NCBI RefSeq assembly: GCF_000334155.1
Contig: NZ_ANNK01000096.1
Coordinates: 1 to 60,156 of the forward strand
Origin: Halalkalibacterium ligniniphilum
GTDB taxonomy: Bacteria; Bacillota; Bacilli; Bacillales; Bacillaceae_D
Direction of reading: 5' to 3'
Length of the DNA stretch: 60,156 bases
Part shown: positions 10,096 through 19,471 of the stretch, in pieces
Layout of the letters: the number at the start of each line of letters is the position of its first letter
How positions within the stretch are numbered: the stretch's first letter is position 1
Position numbers and translations under genes: made by a program
Notes under the pieces: model-generated
The model's database searches: none
What the model saw: only the letters and a program-made list of their open reading frames with translations
What the model was told of the DNA's origin: nothing

Positions 10096-10104
10096 ATTAT
10101 AGCA
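10096..10104 (-). promoter_or_regulatory. Extended -10 promoter of dnaD
   Basis: Reads TGCTATAAT on the minus strand about 20 bases before the dnaD start. No convincing -35 was found, consistent with an extended -10 sigma-A promoter. Confidence 0.6.
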
Positions 10105-10197
10105 TGAGTTCCACTACCTTTAATCAGTGAAATGACGTAACCAGTATTTTCTTTCTGTCATTATTCTATCGGTTGTCATAAACAAAATCAAAAAAAG

Positions 10198-10236
10198 AAA
10201 AACCCGTAGTAAAAGAATTGCCTTTACACGGGTTTT
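10198..10236 (-). terminator. Terminator of asnS
   Basis: On the minus strand, AAAACCCGT pairs with ACGGGTTTT, with further A/T pairs inside the stem and a T-rich tail, 11 bases after the asnS stop. Confidence 0.9.
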
Positions 10237-10246
10237 ACGATTGTTT

Positions 10247-11539
10247 TTAAGGATAGAGACGATTAAGCAAGCGTGGGAACGGAATCGTCTCACGGACATG
10301 CTCAACTCCTGAAATCCAAGCAACGGTTCGTTCTAGACCTAAACCAAATCCAGAGTGAGGGACGGACCCATATTTGCGTAAGTCAAGGTACCATTGATAA
10401 GCGTCAAGTGAGAGTTGATGGTCATCAAGACGTTGCTTCAGCAACTCTGGGTCATGCACCCGCTGAGAACCACCAATGATCTCACCATAGCCTTCAGGTG
10501 CAATCAAGTCTGCACAAAGCACGACATCGTCACGCGTTGGATCAGGTTCCATGTAAAACGGCTTTAATGAGGTTGGGTAATGGGTAATGAATACGGGCAT
10601 GTCATAATTCTCAGCAATGGCCGTTTCATGAGGTGCACCAAAATCATCACCCCATTCAATATCATCAAACCCTTTTTCCTGTAAAAATTTAATGGCATCA
10701 TCATAGGTAATTCGTGGGAATGGTGCTTTGATTCGTTCTAGCTTAGATACATCCCGACCGAGTGTTTTCAATTCAATGCTGCAATTTTTTACGACGGATT
10801 GAACATTATAAGCTACATATTGCTCTTGGACTTCAAGATTCTCCTCGAATTCAACAAAGGCCATTTCTGGTTCTATCATCCAAAACTCAATAAGGTGACG
10901 TCGTGTTTTTGATTTTTCTGCACGGAAGGTAGGCCCAAATGAGAAAACGCGTCCTAAGGCCATTGCTGCCGCCTCCATATAAAGCTGTCCACTTTGAGAC
11001 AAATAGGCGTCCTCATCAAAGTACTTTGTATGGAACAATTCTGATGTCCCTTCTGGTGCGCTTCCTGTTAAAATAGGAGGATCGACCTTCACAAATCCGT
11101 TCTCATTGAAAAATTCATACGTTGCACGAATGATTTCATTTCGAATTTTCATGATCGCATGCTGTCGCTTTGAACGAAGCCATAGGTGACGATGATCCAT
11201 TAAAAAATCTGTTCCATGCTCCTTTGGCGTAATCGGATAGTCTACAGCAGCATGGATAATTTCTACACCAGTAACCGTTAGCTCGTATCCAGACGGAGCA
11301 CGCTCTTCTTTGCGAACGATTCCCTTTACATACAGAGAGCTTTCTTGCGTGATATTTTTCGCCGTTTGGAAAAGCTCCTCACCTACGTCTTCTTTAACAA
11401 CGACACCTTGAATAAATCCAGTTCCATCTCGTAATTGTAAAAAAGCGATTTTTCCGCTTGAACGCTTATTAGCAAGCCATGCACCAATTGTAACTTCTTC
11501 TCCTACGTGCTGACCGATTTTTGCAATTGTCGTTTTCAC
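10247..11539 (-). CDS. asnS: Asparaginyl-tRNA synthetase
   Basis: 430 aa class II aminoacyl-tRNA synthetase that charges tRNA-Asn in the cytoplasm. The N-terminal OB-fold anticodon-binding domain spans about 1-100. The catalytic domain shows [10 protein letters not shown], the class II motif-2 region [11 protein letters not shown] and the motif-3 region [12 protein letters not shown]. Length equals the B. subtilis enzyme. It has its own sigma-A promoter and a strong terminator, so it is probably monocistronic. No T-box leader is present between promoter and start. Confidence 0.97.
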   Translation of the reverse strand: MKTTIAKIGQHVGEEVTIGAWLANKRSSGKIAFLQLRDGTGFIQGVVVKEDVGEELFQTAKNITQESSLYVKGIVRKEERAPSGYELTVTGVEIIHAAVDYPITPKEHGTDFLMDHRHLWLRSKRQHAIMKIRNEIIRATYEFFNENGFVKVDPPILTGSAPEGTSELFHTKYFDEDAYLSQSGQLYMEAAAMALGRVFSFGPTFRAEKSKTRRHLIEFWMIEPEMAFVEFEENLEVQEQYVAYNVQSVVKNCSIELKTLGRDVSKLERIKAPFPRITYDDAIKFLQEKGFDDIEWGDDFGAPHETAIAENYDMPVFITHYPTSLKPFYMEPDPTRDDVVLCADLIAPEGYGEIIGGSQRVHDPELLKQRLDDHQLSLDAYQWYLDLRKYGSVPHSGFGLGLERTVAWISGVEHVRETIPFPRLLNRLYP

Positions 11540-11594
11540 GCTTTATTCCCTCCATCAAAACCAATGCTCAATTTACTTATGTAACGCAACCTTC

Positions 11595-11624
11595 ATTATA
11601 CTCTTGTTCAAAAATTGAAGTCAA
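11595..11624 (-). promoter_or_regulatory. Sigma-A promoter of asnS
   Basis: TTGACT (11619-11624), an 18-base spacer and TATAAT (11595-11600) on the minus strand, about 55 bases before the asnS start. Confidence 0.82.
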
Positions 11625-11674
11625 TCTGTTCGTGCATGAAGAAATAAAAGAGGACGTAAGCGAATAAATGAAGA

Positions 11675-11703
11675 GGCTAGACACTCACTGGAAGCGTCTA
11701 GCC
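11675..11703 (-). terminator. Hairpin downstream of aspB
   Basis: GGCTAGAC (11675-11682) pairs perfectly with GTCTAGCC (11696-11703), starting 13 bases after the aspB stop. The following tail (TCTTCATTT on the minus strand) is only moderately T-rich, so it is probably a terminator of modest strength. Confidence 0.7.
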
Positions 11704-11715
11704 CATATCTTGATT

Positions 11716-12900
11716 TTATTTTGTTTTATTGCGAACAAATCGTTCAATTCGCTCAATCGCTGCTTCGAGTAAGTCTAATGAAGTAGCATAGGAAAGACGA
11801 ACGTTATCTGGAGCACCAAACCCTGAACCAGGTACGAGGGCAACCTTTTCTTCTTCTAACAATGCAGTCACCCAATCGTCCACATTGTCAAAACCGTTCA
11901 TTACAGCTGCTTCCTTCACATTCGGGAACAAGTAAAATGCGCCTTTTGGTTTCACGCATGATACACCAGGAATGTTAATGAGCTGTTCATAGATCTTATT
12001 CAAACGCTCTTCAAAGGCTGCGCGCATTATTTCGACTGAACCATCATCTTCGGTATAAGCAGCAATGGTACCGTATTGGGCATTTGTTGTTGGGTTGGAC
12101 GTACTATGACTCGCTAAGTTTGTCATCGCATTGATTAACTTGACGTTTCCTGCGGCATATCCAATCCGCCATCCTGTCATGGAATGGGATTTTGAAACCC
12201 CGTTAACAATAATCGTTTGTTCTTTAAGATCTGGTGAAATTTCAGCAACTGACACGTGCTGAACACCGCCATAGACAAGCTTTTCGTAAATTTCATCGGA
12301 AATGATCAATACATCATGCTTTAAACAAACGTTTCCTAACGCTTCAAGCTCTTCCATCGTGTAAAGGGTGCCTGTTGGATTACTTGGTGAATTTAAAATG
12401 AACGCTTTTGTTTTTTCCGTAATCGTTGCTTCAAGCTGTTCAGGTGTCACCTTAAACTCATTGCTTTCTAAGCCTTCTACATATACTGGCGTACCATCAG
12501 CAAGCTTTACTTGCTCTGGATAGCTTACCCAATATGGAATTGGGATGATCACTTCATCGCCTTCATCAAGTAATGCTTGGAACAAGGTGTAGAGAACATG
12601 CTTAGCGCCAGTTCCAACAAAAACTTCAGCTGGCTGATATGTAATGCCTTGATCTTGTTTAAACTTACCAATAATCGCTTGCTTTAAAGCAGGCAGCCCT
12701 GCAGACGGAGTATATTTTGTATGTCCTTCCTCCATTGAGCGTACTGCGGCATCAATAATATATTGAGGGGTGTTAAAGTCAGGCTCTCCTGCCCCTAATC
12801 CAATGACATCATGTCCTTGCTCTTTTAATTCTTTTGCTTTAGCTGTTATTGCGAGTGTTGACGATGGGGTCAACGTGGAAACACGTGTTGAAAGCTTCAT
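11716..12900 (-). CDS. aspB: Aspartate aminotransferase (class I PLP enzyme)
   Basis: 394 aa cytoplasmic aminotransferase converting oxaloacetate and glutamate to aspartate and 2-oxoglutarate. The PLP lysine lies in GVSKSHSMTGWRIGYAAG and the cofactor-binding blocks NSPSNPTG and SDEIYEKLVYGG are present. The frame extends 25 codons upstream, but the ATG at 12900 has AAGGGAGG at good distance and gives the family start MKLSTRV. It is last in ypmA-ypmB-aspB. asnS downstream has its own promoter, although aspB-asnS are adjacent as in B. subtilis. Confidence 0.95.
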   Translation of the reverse strand: MKLSTRVSTLTPSSTLAITAKAKELKEQGHDVIGLGAGEPDFNTPQYIIDAAVRSMEEGHTKYTPSAGLPALKQAIIGKFKQDQGITYQPAEVFVGTGAKHVLYTLFQALLDEGDEVIIPIPYWVSYPEQVKLADGTPVYVEGLESNEFKVTPEQLEATITEKTKAFILNSPSNPTGTLYTMEELEALGNVCLKHDVLIISDEIYEKLVYGGVQHVSVAEISPDLKEQTIIVNGVSKSHSMTGWRIGYAAGNVKLINAMTNLASHSTSNPTTNAQYGTIAAYTEDDGSVEIMRAAFEERLNKIYEQLINIPGVSCVKPKGAFYLFPNVKEAAVMNGFDNVDDWVTALLEEEKVALVPGSGFGAPDNVRLSYATSLDLLEAAIERIERFVRNKTK

Positions 12901-13017
12901 GGTTGATTGATCCTCCCTTTTGCTATTTCTCTTACTATAGAACGGAATCTTCTCCCTTTCAAGTGCTTTTAACAAATTGTCCGTTTTTAACCATATTATT
13001 TCATTCGTTTCCGGCGA

Positions 13018-13497
13018 TTACGGCCGGATGCTATACCGTTTTACGAACGTTCCATCTTCAAATGTTACATAATAGTAAGACTGACGCTCTTCATTATCAA
13101 AATACGTGATTTCATAAATTGGGCGATTCACTTCAATCCCTAACCGAATCGAGCGAAGCTCTTGAATGGGCAATTCTGCCTCTGCGATCTCACGAGCCTG
13201 CTCAAATGTAATGCCATCCTCCGCTTTTCTAACAATGGCTTCATTCTCCTCATTCAACCAAACAATCGATTCATCGCCGTCCTCATCAATCCCAAAAAGG
13301 ACAATGTATGCAGCTGTTCCATGATAAAATTCCACATCAGTAACAGATGAGAGAAGCCCTTCTTCTAAGACATAGGATGTAGCTTGTTCTTGTGATTCAA
13401 GAAGGGGTGATCGAATGACTTGATATGCGTAAACGCTTAAGCCAATCGTCAACGTAAAAAAGAGGACCAACCCAACAATTACCCATTTTTTTATCAT
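13018..13497 (-). CDS. ypmB: YpmB family membrane-anchored protein (DUF5590, PepSY-like)
   Basis: 159 aa. One N-terminal membrane anchor (about residues 6-25, VGLVLFFTLTIGLSVYAYQV) is followed by an acidic extracellular domain with PepSY-like repeats (ITFEQAREIAEAELP near the middle). The function is not established. Position between ypmA and aspB matches B. subtilis ypmB. It probably acts at the outer face of the membrane; the partner is unknown. Confidence 0.85.
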   Translation of the reverse strand: MIKKWVIVGLVLFFTLTIGLSVYAYQVIRSPLLESQEQATSYVLEEGLLSSVTDVEFYHGTAAYIVLFGIDEDGDESIVWLNEENEAIVRKAEDGITFEQAREIAEAELPIQELRSIRLGIEVNRPIYEITYFDNEERQSYYYVTFEDGTFVKRYSIRP

Positions 13498-13513
13498 TTT
13501 AATCCGTCCTTAC

Positions 13514-13684
13514 TTAAGTTCGATAAATCTTGAAGACCATTTTTTCCTCATCATTTTCGTCTAATGCTAAGCCAAACATTAAATCATCGTTTTTTAATGT
13601 TCGATTTAATGCGTCAACGACCTTATACAAATCAGAGGATCGCTGAATGGTTACAGTTGATATGACTTGGATCTTTTCGTCCAT
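13514..13684 (-). CDS. ypmA: YpmA small conserved protein (DUF4264)
   Basis: 56 aa, starting MDEKIQVISTVTIQ and ending MVFKIYRT. GGAGGCGAG lies seven bases before the ATG. The protein is small, charged and soluble, with no cysteine motif or membrane segment, and its function is unknown. It is first in ypmA-ypmB-aspB, 16 bp ahead of ypmB, which supports the assignment. Codon use and the good ribosome binding site make it a real gene despite its size. Confidence 0.85.
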   Translation of the reverse strand: MDEKIQVISTVTIQRSSDLYKVVDALNRTLKNDDLMFGLALDENDEEKMVFKIYRT

Positions 13685-13846
13685 AATCTCGCCTCCAATG
13701 TAAAATGTTCTGCTTTCCGTTCAACATTTGCTAAACATACGGTAAAGCATGTCGGTCATACTAACAATACGCTAACGAAAAACAGATGTAGCGAACGTTT
13801 TTCAACAGCTGTATGAAGGCTTTAAGGTCAAGAAAGGGGGTTGGAC

Positions 13847-14029
13847 GTGATTCAAGGGCTTACTAAAATGACGTCTACTGCTGAATGGTTTCAAGCACAT
13901 AAGCAGAAAGCTGCTCTGCTCATTCGTCATGGTTCCTCCATTCATCATGTCTTCCCGCCTTCACTTAGACAAACACAATTTCCTCAATGCTTTCTTGCTG
14001 AGCCATCTCAAGCAGATGATTCAAACTAA
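13847..14029 (+). CDS. Possible small hypothetical protein in the ypmA-mtaD gap
   Basis: 60 codons from GTG at 13847 behind a good AGAAAGGGGG sequence seven bases upstream; a TTG at 13841 is too close to that sequence. The product resembles no family I know. After the TAA at 14027 the same frame stays open to 14167 and encodes an ATG-initiated 33-residue piece with a CxxC motif (RCILCQTPF). This could be an interrupted gene or chance. The whole 480-bp gap 13685-14164 holds nothing else I can support. Confidence 0.25.
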   Translation: MIQGLTKMTSTAEWFQAHKQKAALLIRHGSSIHHVFPPSLRQTQFPQCFLAEPSQADDSN

Positions 14030-14164
14030 CAGAGATGCTCATGCAGGATCGTATGCTTAGTTAAAAACATGTCTACACTCACACCTCATGTTCGCTGTAT
14101 CCTTTGTCAAACGCCTTTTTCCCGACATAACCGTGTCAATGAAGAAGCGTTTGACTTTTGCTTT

Positions 14165-15481
14165 TTATAAAAGCGTTAACATCCGTTCGTAATGCTTATT
14201 AGCCTCGGCTACAATTTTTTCTTCATCGAGTGTTTTTAGCTGACGATTTTCCATAAGCTGCACGCCTTGAACAAACACATCTGTCACATCGGCTCCCTTC
14301 AAGGCATATACGGCATGAGAAAAAGGGTGACTCCACGGCTGCAAATGAGCTTCGTTAGCTTTAACCAGGATCACATCAGCTTCTGCACCTTTTTGAAGAG
14401 TACCCACTTCCCCATCCAAACCTAAGGCTAACGCCCCGTTTCGTGTCGCCATCATAAGTGCTTCTTCTGCTGGTAAAACCGTTGGGTCCAGGTTGCGCCC
14501 CTTTTGTAAGAGCGCAGCGAACCGCATTTCTTCAATTAAGTCTAAATGGTTATTCGAAGCGACACTGTCCGTTCCTAATGCCACATTTATTCCTTTTGCA
14601 AGCATTTCTCCAACAGGTGCGATGCCTGAGCCAAGCTTTAAATTACTCATCGGATTATGACTCACATGAATAGGATAGGATTTGAGCAATTCGATTTGCT
14701 CTTCACCGATATGGACACAATGGGCAAGAAGCCAATGGGTGTTCTCAAACACACCTAACTCCTTTAAGTGATTCAGAGGGTGCATGCCATATAAATTCAC
14801 ATGGTCCTCCACTTCTTTCTTCGTTTCTGCTATATGCATATGCAGTCCAAGGTTCTCTTCTCTAGCAGCTTCTGTGATCCTTTCGATAAAAGCTGGAGGA
14901 CACGTATAGGGGGCATGTGGTGCCATCATTGTCTGGATTCGTCCATTTGCTTGACGGTTCCACGCCTTGGCAAAAGCTACCGCTTCTTGAAGCTTTGCTT
15001 TTTGTTCCTCTTCAGAGCATAATCCGATCATGGAACGCATTAAAACGGCTTTCATGCCATTGCGCTCCACTTCCTCTGCAAGATCATCCATCCATAAATG
15101 ATACATTTCTAAAAAGGTTGTTGTTCCCGATTTAACCATTTCAACCATTGCAAGCTGCCGTGCAGCGAATACAGCCTCTCTGTCAAGCTGTCCTTCAAAT
15201 GGCCACATCTTTTCTTCAAGCCAGCGGTGAAGGGGCAAATCGTCAGCATGCCCCCTTAATAGTCCCATGCCGATATGACCATGGGTATTAATGAGTCCAG
15301 GCAACGCCCATTTGCCTTTACCGTTAATAACCTGCTTTGCTCCTTCTTCTATCTCAATTGAAGCCTCACCATCGCCAATGGTGCTTATCTTCCCATTTTC
15401 AACACCAAGGTAGCCTGATTGAATCACTTTTTGATCACGATTCATTGTGATGATCGTAATATTTTTAATTAATGTATCCAT
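14165..15481 (-). CDS. mtaD: MtaD-type amidohydrolase (methylthioadenosine/S-adenosylhomocysteine deaminase)
   Basis: 438 aa metal-dependent hydrolase of the TRZ/ATZ subfamily. The metal ligands are visible: HGHIGMG near residue 67, HMHIAET, LLAHCVHI and the aspartate in GTDSVASNN. Family members deaminate 5-methylthioadenosine and S-adenosylhomocysteine to inosine forms. Because this genome carries futalosine-pathway genes, aminodeoxyfutalosine deaminase activity is a possible alternative within the same superfamily. The ATG has GGGGAG upstream. It stands between ypmA and dinG, a place I do not associate with this gene in B. subtilis. Confidence 0.82.
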   Translation of the reverse strand: MDTLIKNITIITMNRDQKVIQSGYLGVENGKISTIGDGEASIEIEEGAKQVINGKGKWALPGLINTHGHIGMGLLRGHADDLPLHRWLEEKMWPFEGQLDREAVFAARQLAMVEMVKSGTTTFLEMYHLWMDDLAEEVERNGMKAVLMRSMIGLCSEEEQKAKLQEAVAFAKAWNRQANGRIQTMMAPHAPYTCPPAFIERITEAAREENLGLHMHIAETKKEVEDHVNLYGMHPLNHLKELGVFENTHWLLAHCVHIGEEQIELLKSYPIHVSHNPMSNLKLGSGIAPVGEMLAKGINVALGTDSVASNNHLDLIEEMRFAALLQKGRNLDPTVLPAEEALMMATRNGALALGLDGEVGTLQKGAEADVILVKANEAHLQPWSHPFSHAVYALKGADVTDVFVQGVQLMENRQLKTLDEEKIVAEANKHYERMLTLL

Positions 15482-15586
15482 ATTCTCCCCTCAGCTTTTC
15501 ATTCCCTGCATACAAAGAAATTGATGTAAACAAGACCGTTTTCCTGCTCTTTGGTCACCTTGTGCCCACTTACCAAACCGTCTATC

Positions 15587-18406
15587 TTATAACCACTCCC
15601 CATAATGTTCGATTAATGATTCAAGCTTACCTTTGTGAACAGGAACATTTGGCAGTGATTCAATGAATAACCGCCCATAACGAGTGGTAGAAATTCGTTT
15701 ATCGAGAACGAATACTGCCCCTTTATCATCGGCTGTTCGAATAAGTCGGCCAAAGCCTTGCTTAAAACGGATGATCGCCTGGGGCAAGGACACGTGCATA
15801 AACGGATTTTTTCCTTCTTCTTTTATCCTCTCCATCCGTGCCTGAATTAATGGCTGGTCTGGTGGGAGAAATGGGAGACGAACAATGACGAGGACTCGCA
15901 GCTCATCTCCAGGCAAATCAATGCCTTCCCAGAAACTACTCGTACCGAATAAGATGGCTCGTTCATGCTGCTTGAAGCTTTTCATTAACCTCGCACGACT
16001 CCCGCTACTAATTCCTTGACCAATTAAAACAAATGATTCATCTGTGCAAAGATCTTTCACATTTTGATACACCTGCCGCAGCATTTCAAATGAAGTAAAC
16101 AACACCATCACCCGGCCAGAGGAAGCATCTGCAATTCGCCAAAGCTTAATGGAGATTTCATTGATAAAATCCACTTCTGGAACATCCTTAATCGATGGTA
16201 GGTCGGTTGGCAGCAACAACCTTGCTTGTCGTTCATAATCAAAAGGCGATTCAATAATTACCGTCTTCACGCCAAAATCATTTAAACCAAGCCGCTCTAG
16301 CTGGTAGTCAAATGATCCTTTGATCGACAGGGTTGCAGACGTCATGACAACACTATGCTTTTTTGCAAAAAATTCATCAGCAAGACACTCGCCGACTTCA
16401 ACAGGTCGGCTAAACAAATACGTTGCGTTTTTCGCACCCCGAGCTTCAATTTCAATCCAGTAGACTGCATTCGGATCGGCTTCTAAAAGTAGCTGATAAA
16501 GCTTATCTTCCTCTTCATAAATGGCTTCAAACAAACCATGGCTATCCGCAAGAATTCCCTGCTCTTGAAAGGAAAGCTCCTTACGAACAACTTCGAATGG
16601 CTGAATCAGTCGTAGGAATAATTGACGCAGCTCTTTCATTTGCAAATGAACGCGCATCGTACTCTCAAGAATGGCTTCCCACTGCACACCATGTTCAGCA
16701 TAGCTTTCGTAACGATAGATTAATCTCCCTACATCTGAGGCTGATGTTTTTTGCTTGCGGAGCACATAACCATGAATTTGTCGAAACAGCTCATCGATTT
16801 CCTTAAGCACGGATTGAATTTTTTCATCTAGCTCTTTTCGTTTGAAAGTCAAGGGAAGCTGTCGTTTTGTGGCAATCGAATAAAGACGATCGACCACACC
16901 CTCTTTCTCGCCAAATCCGATACGCTGAAACAAATAATAAAAGCTTACATAATCTGTTTGCATCCCTAAATAGTCACTTGCGATTTCCTCAAGATGGTGC
17001 GCCTCATCGATGACAACCTGCTTATAAGATGGAATTAGTCCCTTTTTTTGGACCATATCAGTGAAAAGAAGGGCATGATTGGTCACGATTAAATCGGCTT
17101 GTTGGGCCTTTTTTCTAGCACGTTGATAAAAGGAGCGTGAAAACCATGGACAATATTTCCCCAAGGAAGATTCCGCATCACTTTGAACCGTATACCAATA
17201 GCCATTTCCACCAGGAGGTAGGTTCAGCTCTTCCCGATCACCTCTGTCCGTTTCCGTAAGCCACACGAGAATTTGGGCTTTTGTTAGAATCGTATCGTAT
17301 GTATCATCATGATGACCAGCAGCAAGAGATTGCTCAAACTTTCTTAAAGACAAATAATGGTTTCGACCTTTTAATAGCGCTACCTTTAACGGAAAAGGGA
17401 GTACTTTTTTTAAAAGAGGAATGTCCCGCTCTAAAATTTGCTCCTGCAAAGGGATTGTTTGTGTACTAATGACCACAGGTACCTGATGGTTTTTCGCAAA
17501 AAAGGCGGAAGGTACGAGATAAGCCAGAGATTTCCCTGTGCCTGTTCCAGCTTCAATCAGAAGGTGCTCATGGTTATGAAATCCTTCGTCCACTACATCC
17601 ATCATTTTAAGCTGTCCTTTTCGCCACTCATACTTTTCAAAAGCACGGGCCAAATCTCCGTCTTCCTGTGTCAATTGCTCTTTGTACTGTTCATAAGAAA
17701 AGGACCCTACATCTCCTTCTTCTTCTTCATCCACCTGCTTTTTTAACGCAAGCTGCCGGTAAATATCGTATTTCTCCTCATCATGAGTATGTAGATGCAA
17801 TTTTTTCTGAATCAAATCCTCGATGATTGGCCCGATATCACTGATAAATGAATCAGTTAGTGGCTCCAATTGCTGCAAGGTGATAACAGGAAGGGCTTGC
17901 AGCTTATTCAGTAATAAAAGAAGCAGATCTCCTGTGACCTCAGCATCACTTTGAGCCCGGTGTGGGCGATCATGGTCAAAACCGAGCTGCTCTGTTAGTT
18001 GGCTTAATTTATAGCTTTCCTCAGAAGGAAGGAGAACGCGAGCAAGCTCAACGGTGTCAAGAACAGGCATCGTTAGCTGTTCATAGCCTTCAAGTTCAAG
18101 CTGCTTTTGTAAAAAGCTATAATCAAACTGCACATTGTGTGCAACAAAATAAGCCCCTTCTAACATCGTTAAAAGGGTCGGAATACATGAATGAAACGTA
18201 GGCGCATCTTGAACCATTTCCTCCGTAATCCCTGTCAGATCTTCAATAAAAAGAGGAATGGATCGCTCAGGATTGACAAGTGTTGAATACGTGTCTACAA
18301 TGCAGCCTTTTTCAATGACAACAGCCCCAATTTCAATGATTCGATCGCCTTGGGCAACCGATTGGCCGGTCGTTTCAATGTCAATAACTACAAATCGGTC
18401 GTTCAT
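15587..18406 (-). CDS. dinG: DinG-family 3'-5' exonuclease/helicase
   Basis: 939 aa. The N-terminal DEDDh exonuclease domain (about 1-170) starts with VIDIETTGQS and contains AHNVQFDYSF. The helicase part has Walker A GTGTGKSLAYLVPS near 285 and a DEAHHLEE box, and ends with the C-terminal motifs GTSSFWEGIDLPG and QGFGRLIRT. The iron-sulfur cysteines of E. coli DinG/XPD are not evident in the expected stretch, as in the Bacillus enzymes, which act mainly as exonucleases. It follows the TPR gene by nine bases, which suggests co-transcription. Confidence 0.93.
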   Translation of the reverse strand: MNDRFVVIDIETTGQSVAQGDRIIEIGAVVIEKGCIVDTYSTLVNPERSIPLFIEDLTGITEEMVQDAPTFHSCIPTLLTMLEGAYFVAHNVQFDYSFLQKQLELEGYEQLTMPVLDTVELARVLLPSEESYKLSQLTEQLGFDHDRPHRAQSDAEVTGDLLLLLLNKLQALPVITLQQLEPLTDSFISDIGPIIEDLIQKKLHLHTHDEEKYDIYRQLALKKQVDEEEEGDVGSFSYEQYKEQLTQEDGDLARAFEKYEWRKGQLKMMDVVDEGFHNHEHLLIEAGTGTGKSLAYLVPSAFFAKNHQVPVVISTQTIPLQEQILERDIPLLKKVLPFPLKVALLKGRNHYLSLRKFEQSLAAGHHDDTYDTILTKAQILVWLTETDRGDREELNLPPGGNGYWYTVQSDAESSLGKYCPWFSRSFYQRARKKAQQADLIVTNHALLFTDMVQKKGLIPSYKQVVIDEAHHLEEIASDYLGMQTDYVSFYYLFQRIGFGEKEGVVDRLYSIATKRQLPLTFKRKELDEKIQSVLKEIDELFRQIHGYVLRKQKTSASDVGRLIYRYESYAEHGVQWEAILESTMRVHLQMKELRQLFLRLIQPFEVVRKELSFQEQGILADSHGLFEAIYEEEDKLYQLLLEADPNAVYWIEIEARGAKNATYLFSRPVEVGECLADEFFAKKHSVVMTSATLSIKGSFDYQLERLGLNDFGVKTVIIESPFDYERQARLLLPTDLPSIKDVPEVDFINEISIKLWRIADASSGRVMVLFTSFEMLRQVYQNVKDLCTDESFVLIGQGISSGSRARLMKSFKQHERAILFGTSSFWEGIDLPGDELRVLVIVRLPFLPPDQPLIQARMERIKEEGKNPFMHVSLPQAIIRFKQGFGRLIRTADDKGAVFVLDKRISTTRYGRLFIESLPNVPVHKGKLESLIEHYGEWL

Positions 18407-18415
18407 ATTTCCACC

Positions 18416-19408
18416 TCAAATGTAAGGTGCAGACTCTACTAATAAGTGTTGAAATGTTGTTTCTCCCCACTGCTCAGCTAAGCATTTTATAGAAGCTTGA
18501 ACCTCTTCCACATGCGAATCTGCCTCTACAAGCTCTTCAAAAAGGATTAATGCTTCCTTGCGTCTGTCCATTAATGCATAGTTCCAAGCCATTCCATGCT
18601 TAGCAAGTTGCTTTTCATAACCTATGGAAACGAGTCGCTCATAGCAATGGATCGCTGCTTGATACAAACCGTACCATTCAAAAAGGTACGCCATCGCTTG
18701 TAAAAGCGTGGTTGATTCCTGCAGCTGCAGGGCTAAGAGCCAGGATTCATGAGCATCACCCGCTTCCCCTAGAGCCAAATAACAACAGCCAAGGTGATAG
18801 TATGCTTCTGCATCCTCAGGTTCGAAATCGACAACTTGTATAAAATACCTTTTTGCGAGCTCATACGATTGATTTAAATAATGGCACACACCTAAATTAT
18901 ACAATACATCTGAATGAATTGTTAGGCTCTCTGCATGTTCAAACGAAGAAATTCCCTCTTCAAGCCGCCCTTCTTGCACATGCATGCATCCTAAAGCGAC
19001 ATACGTAAAATATCGAATGACTGGCTCTGTTGTCAGATGTAAGACATACAGACAGCGCTCTTTACAGCGATCGGTTAAACCAGCATAAAGATTTGCATAG
19101 ATGGAATAAAGCAGGAGGAGTGAGTGTGTCGGTAAAGCTTTCACTTCGCTTTCGAGCTCCTGTGCCGCCTCAGCAAACAACTCCAGGTCAAAAAGAGACG
19201 ACCCTCTTGACACATACGGTTCAAATGGCTTTCGCTCCGCTAAACGTTGTGCTAAATTTGCGGTCACTTCATTCATATCTGACCATTCATCAAGGAGTTG
19301 AGACGACCAGCCTTCTAACAGTAGAAGCGCCTCTTTTCTTTCTCTTTCTGAAAGCATTTCCCAGCTTTTCTTTATCTGTTCAACAAACCCTCTCCACCCT
19401 TGTTCCAT
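18416..19408 (-). CDS. Tetratricopeptide-repeat protein
   Basis: 330 aa soluble TPR protein. Helical repeats run through about residues 60-300, with characteristic blocks such as YNLGVCHYLNQSYELAKRYF and YYHLGCCYLALGEAGDAHES. Such proteins are scaffolds; no enzymatic domain is fused. It lies between panD and dinG with only nine bases to dinG. Its CAGGAGGAG ribosome binding site lies within a perfect 9-bp inverted repeat (19416-19462), which could control its translation. The specific function is unknown. Confidence 0.85.
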   Translation of the reverse strand: MEQGWRGFVEQIKKSWEMLSERERKEALLLLEGWSSQLLDEWSDMNEVTANLAQRLAERKPFEPYVSRGSSLFDLELFAEAAQELESEVKALPTHSLLLLYSIYANLYAGLTDRCKERCLYVLHLTTEPVIRYFTYVALGCMHVQEGRLEEGISSFEHAESLTIHSDVLYNLGVCHYLNQSYELAKRYFIQVVDFEPEDAEAYYHLGCCYLALGEAGDAHESWLLALQLQESTTLLQAMAYLFEWYGLYQAAIHCYERLVSIGYEKQLAKHGMAWNYALMDRRKEALILFEELVEADSHVEEVQASIKCLAEQWGETTFQHLLVESAPYI

Positions 19409-19415
19409 TGTATTC

Positions 19416-19462
19416 TCCTCCTGTTTGTTTCTTTCTCAAAGTGTTTGATCAAGACAGGAGGA
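19416..19462 (-). repeat. Inverted repeat sequestering the TPR-gene ribosome binding site
   Basis: TCCTCCTGT (19416-19424) and ACAGGAGGA (19454-19462) are perfectly complementary with a 29-base loop. On the minus strand the 3' arm contains the Shine-Dalgarno sequence of the TPR gene, and the 5' arm begins ten bases after the panD stop. Occlusion of the site is a plausible consequence. Confidence 0.6.
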
Positions 19463-19471
19463 ATATACGAG

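Noticed and set aside
11540-11715. T-box leader for asnS
   Set aside because: The leader is about 50 bases long and lacks the conserved T-box sequence.
14069-14167. 33-codon CxxC frame as an independent gene
   Set aside because: There is no ribosome binding site and the end overlaps the mtaD stop; kept only as part of the interrupted-frame observation.
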